Made by a program: the position numbers and the translations under genes
Notes under the pieces: model-generated
Told to the model about the DNA's origin: nothing
The model's database searches: none
The model's input: only the letters and a program-made list of their open reading frames with translations
Shown here: positions 4,355 through 5,682 of the stretch, one piece after another
Layout of the letters: each line of letters begins with the position of its first letter
Numbering within the stretch: position 1 is the stretch's first letter
Assembly (NCBI GenBank): GCA_031273985.1
Contig: JAISQV010000170.1
Span: 1 to 5,682 of the forward strand
Direction: 5' to 3'
DNA: 5,682 nt
DNA from: Spirochaetaceae bacterium
GTDB taxonomy: Bacteria > Spirochaetota > Spirochaetia > Treponematales > Breznakiellaceae

Positions 4355-5682
4355 GTGGCAACCTGGGTGCGGGTGATCTTCCGCCAGCGCCTCTTTGTCA
4401 TAACCCTGCTCATTGCCCAGGTGCTTTTTGCCAGCCTCTTCATCGGGGGGTCCAGCCTGCAGATCCGCTTTCTCTCTTGGGGCCTCGTTCCCGTCAGCTT
4501 CATCGTGTGCCTCCACATCCTCAATAAAAAGGAAAAGCCCGCCTACAAACTTACCTGGATCATCCTGATCCTCATCGTTCCCATATTCGGCGGCATCTTC
4601 TACATCTTCTTCACCCTCCAGTCCAACTCCCGGAAACGCAGGCGGCAGACCCAAAAAACCGACGCCGTGATCCGCCCCCTCTTCCTCCTGCCCGGAGATT
4701 CACTCCCCCTGATCCTCGCGGAATATCCGGACTGCGCCCCCCAGGTGCGCTACCTCCAGGAATTTGCCGGGTTTCCCGTGTACCGCCACACCCGCACCGA
4801 ATACTTCCCCTCCGGGGAAGCTTTCTTTGAGCGCTTGCTGCCGGAACTGGAAAAGGCGGAAAAGTACATCTTCATGGAATTCTTCATCCTGCGCCAGGGA
4901 AAGATGCTGGACCCGGTGCTGGAGATTCTGGAACGGAAGGCCGGGGAAGGGCTGGATGTTCGCTTTATCTACGACGACCTGGGCTGCTTCATGACGGTGC
5001 CCAGCGACTTCCGGGAAACCCTGGAGCGGCGCGGGATCAAGTGTATGATCTTCAACCCCTTCAAGCCCATCTGGAGTTCCCAGCAGAACAACCGGGACCA
5101 CCGGAAGATCGTCTCCGTTGACGGCAAGGTTGCCTTTACCGGCGGCATGAATCTCGCCGACGAGTACATCAACGCCTACGAACGTTACGGCCACTGGAAG
5201 GATACCGGGGTCATGCTGGAAGGGGAGGCCGCCTGGTCCATGACGCTGATCTTCCTCCATATGTGGAATTTGGAGAAGGAGCCGGTGGAGGATGTCGAGG
5301 CCCTGTACCCCTGGAAGCATGAAGCCTGTAGGGTTGAGTCCGACGGCTACGTGCTGCCCTACGCGGACAGCCCCCTGGACGGCGAAAATGTGGGGGAGCA
5401 CGTTTACATACAGATCATCAACAAGGCCCGGGACTATGTCTACATCAACACCCCCTACCTCGTGGTGGACGACAACCTGATCTCCGCCCTCACCCTGGCG
5501 GCCAAGAGCGGCGTGGACGTGCGGATCATCACCCCCCACCGCTGGGACAAGTGGATGGTGCGGATCTGCTCCCGGTCCTACTACCGCCAACTGGTCCTGG
5601 CCGGGGTCAAGGTCTACGAGTACTCCGGCGGCTTCAACCACTCAAAGACCTTTGTCTCCGACGATCAGGTCGCCACGGTGGG
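4355..5682 (+). CDS. cls: Cardiolipin synthase, phospholipase D superfamily (3' end outside window)
   Basis: This membrane enzyme condenses two phosphatidylglycerols, or a related phosphatidyl donor and acceptor, into cardiolipin. The frame is open to the window edge (442 codons plus 2 bases). Three hydrophobic segments lead: about 13-31 (LFVITLLIAQVLFASLFIG), 39-56 and 68-88. The third, WIILILIVPIFGGIFYIFF, is the typical PLDc_N anchor. The first phospholipase D domain has MEFFILRQGKMLDPVLEIL and an HKD motif HRKIVSVD (H249, K251, D256), followed by FTGGMNLADEY. The second has YINTPYLVVDDNLISAL and HSKTFVSD (H429, K431, D436), then VATVG at the edge. Known Cls proteins run to roughly 480-510 aa, so only the last part is missing. 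Both catalytic motifs are intact. I picked the GTG at 4355 for its ribosome binding site and because it leads straight into the first helix; GTG 4316 would add 13 residues. Its position just behind yciO suggests co-transcription; I see no functional link between them. Confidence 0.93.
   Translation, partial: MATWVRVIFRQRLFVITLLIAQVLFASLFIGGSSLQIRFLSWGLVPVSFIVCLHILNKKEKPAYKLTWIILILIVPIFGGIFYIFFTLQSNSRKRRRQTQKTDAVIRPLFLLPGDSLPLILAEYPDCAPQVRYLQEFAGFPVYRHTRTEYFPSGEAFFERLLPELEKAEKYIFMEFFILRQGKMLDPVLEILERKAGEGLDVRFIYDDLGCFMTVPSDFRETLERRGIKCMIFNPFKPIWSSQQNNRDHRKIVSVDGKVAFTGGMNLADEYINAYERYGHWKDTGVMLEGEAAWSMTLIFLHMWNLEKEPVEDVEALYPWKHEACRVESDGYVLPYADSPLDGENVGEHVYIQIINKARDYVYINTPYLVVDDNLISALTLAAKSGVDVRIITPHRWDKWMVRICSRSYYRQLVLAGVKVYEYSGGFNHSKTFVSDDQVATV

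Noticed and set aside
3627..4361. 244-aa minus-strand ORF opposite yciO
   Set aside because: It is the antisense shadow of a clear YrdC-family protein.
4700..5641. 313-aa minus-strand ORF opposite the cardiolipin synthase gene
   Set aside because: It is the antisense shadow of the phospholipase D frame, which carries both HKD motifs. The minus frame is rich in His, Val and Gly, as expected for an antisense shadow.

Overview
This is a bacterial chromosomal window. Its core genes are GC-rich: rows I counted by hand in the right half run at about 57-68% G+C. It holds four recognisable housekeeping-type genes plus one partial AT-rich ORF at the left edge. Nothing in the sequence proves the taxon. 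The gene set (two-domain glutamine-dependent NAD synthetase, a short sigma-70 factor without region 1.1, a YciO-type YrdC protein and a membrane-anchored cardiolipin synthase) reminds me most of a Treponema-like spirochaete, but that is an impression with low to moderate confidence.

Layout, left to right. Bases 1-267 hold the 3' end of an AT-rich two-helix membrane protein on the + strand; its last codons lie inside a perfect 13-bp hairpin (229-259). Bases 268-424 are a convergent intergenic region with weak inverted repeats. Bases 425-2143 (minus) hold nadE. Bases 2144-2521 carry the nadE leader and, at 2259-2429, an unusual nested inverted-repeat element that looks like a mobile or repetitive intergenic unit. 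Bases 2522-3382 (minus) hold a 286-aa alternative sigma-70 factor. Bases 3383-3665 are a divergent promoter region serving the sigma gene leftward and yciO rightward. Bases 3666-4328 (+) hold a YciO-like protein. Bases 4355-5682 (+) hold a cardiolipin synthase that runs off the window just after its second HKD motif.

How the parts relate. yciO and the cardiolipin synthase gene are 26 bp apart on the same strand and probably co-transcribed. The sigma gene and nadE share a strand but are 378 bp apart, with the repeat element and a candidate nadE promoter between them, so I treat them as separate units. The sequence features most worth checking are the nested inverted-repeat element, the stop-overlapping palindrome of the AT-rich ORF, a possibly leaderless yciO mRNA, and the changed promoter-contact residues in the sigma factor. 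I see no CRISPR array, tRNA, rRNA, transposase or clear defence or biosynthetic system. The window is mostly ordinary housekeeping DNA with interesting non-coding structure.
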